From an uncultured Pseudomonadota bacterium (lineage in GTDB: Bacteria > Pseudomonadota > Gammaproteobacteria > Burkholderiales > Methylophilaceae): 6,611 nucleotides of DNA. Below are positions 6,441-6,611 of the stretch, one piece after another. Position 1 is the stretch's first letter. Each line of letters opens with the position of its first letter. The stretch is from the NCBI GenBank assembly GCA_903854305.1, contig CAINWC010000013.1:1-6611 (forward strand), in the 5' to 3' direction. Below the pieces are notes generated by a model. It did not search any database, was not told the origin of the DNA, and saw only the letters and a program-made list of their open reading frames with translations. The translations under genes were made by a program, and so were the position numbers.

Positions 6441-6464
6441 CTGCAAACTGGTCGCGGTATGCAG
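6441..6464 (+). promoter_or_regulatory. Interrupted hairpin in the prs-rplY gap
   Basis: CTGCA (6441-6445) pairs with TGCAG (6460-6464), and ACTG (6447-6450) pairs with CGGT (6455-6458) including a T-G pair. The two helices are separated by an A6446/A6459 mismatch and capped by GTCG. No T-tract follows. It sits about 29 bases before the rplY Shine-Dalgarno and could be a leader element of rplY, an RNA-processing site or chance. Confidence 0.3.
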
Positions 6465-6504
6465 TCTATTGTGTAGTAAAAGATGTAAATTTAGGAGTAG
6501 TAAA

Positions 6505-6611
6505 ATGGCTATTGAAATTAATGCAGTAAAACGTGATGTAAAAGGTACGGGTGCGAGCCGCCGTCTTCGTCACGCAGGTACAGTTCCTGGTGTTGTATAT
6601 GGTGGTGGCAA
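6505..6611 (+). CDS. rplY: 50S ribosomal protein L25/Ctc, N-terminal part (continues beyond window)
   Basis: This protein binds 5S rRNA in the large ribosomal subunit; in many bacteria the longer form is called L25/general stress protein Ctc. Only the first 35 codons are in the window. They show the family N-terminus: [20 protein letters not shown], then [15 protein letters not shown], matching the conserved R-x-LR-x-x-G-x-VPGVVYG pattern. AGGAG at 6493-6497 gives a well-placed Shine-Dalgarno 7 bases from the ATG. The gene starts 91 bases after prs, the usual betaproteobacterial order, and is probably co-transcribed with it. Whether it is the short (L25 only) or long (Ctc) form cannot be told from this fragment. 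Confidence 0.93.
   Translation, partial: MAIEINAVKRDVKGTGASRRLRHAGTVPGVVYGGG

Overview
The window looks like chromosomal housekeeping DNA from a betaproteobacterium. The gene order TPR lipoprotein - lolB - ispE - tRNA-Gln - prs - rplY is a familiar core block in that class. The moderate-to-low GC content and the protein sequences suggest a low-GC lineage such as the Methylophilaceae (Methylotenera-like). That taxonomic placement is inference from gene order and composition, not from a search.

Layout, all genes on the + strand: 1-201 is non-coding or a gene remnant, with a good sigma70-type promoter at 115-143. At 202-2043 is a TPR-repeat outer-membrane lipoprotein. At 2075-2692 is lolB, the outer-membrane lipoprotein receptor. 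The 286-base gap at 2693-2978 has no convincing gene and carries a short direct repeat. At 2979-4265 is an exported alpha-carbonic anhydrase with an extra N-terminal domain resembling surface-adhesin E. At 4307-5176 is ispE (MEP isoprenoid pathway kinase). At 5223-5299 is tRNA-Gln(UUG), followed by a strong intrinsic terminator at 5342-5380. At 5460-6413 is prs (PRPP synthetase), and at 6505 rplY (ribosomal protein L25) starts and runs off the window.

The genes fall into two transcriptional blocks separated by the terminator. The first is envelope-centred: a TPR lipoprotein, the receptor that inserts lipoproteins into the outer membrane, and a periplasmic carbonic anhydrase, followed by ispE and tRNA-Gln. 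The second is nucleotide precursor synthesis and translation (prs, rplY). The part that departs from the usual layout is the carbonic anhydrase gene, which sits between lolB and ispE (neighbours in many betaproteobacteria) and has its own long upstream region and its own ribosome-binding site. Its two-domain architecture is the most interesting feature here. I see no mobile element, CRISPR array, defence system or clearly undescribed system.
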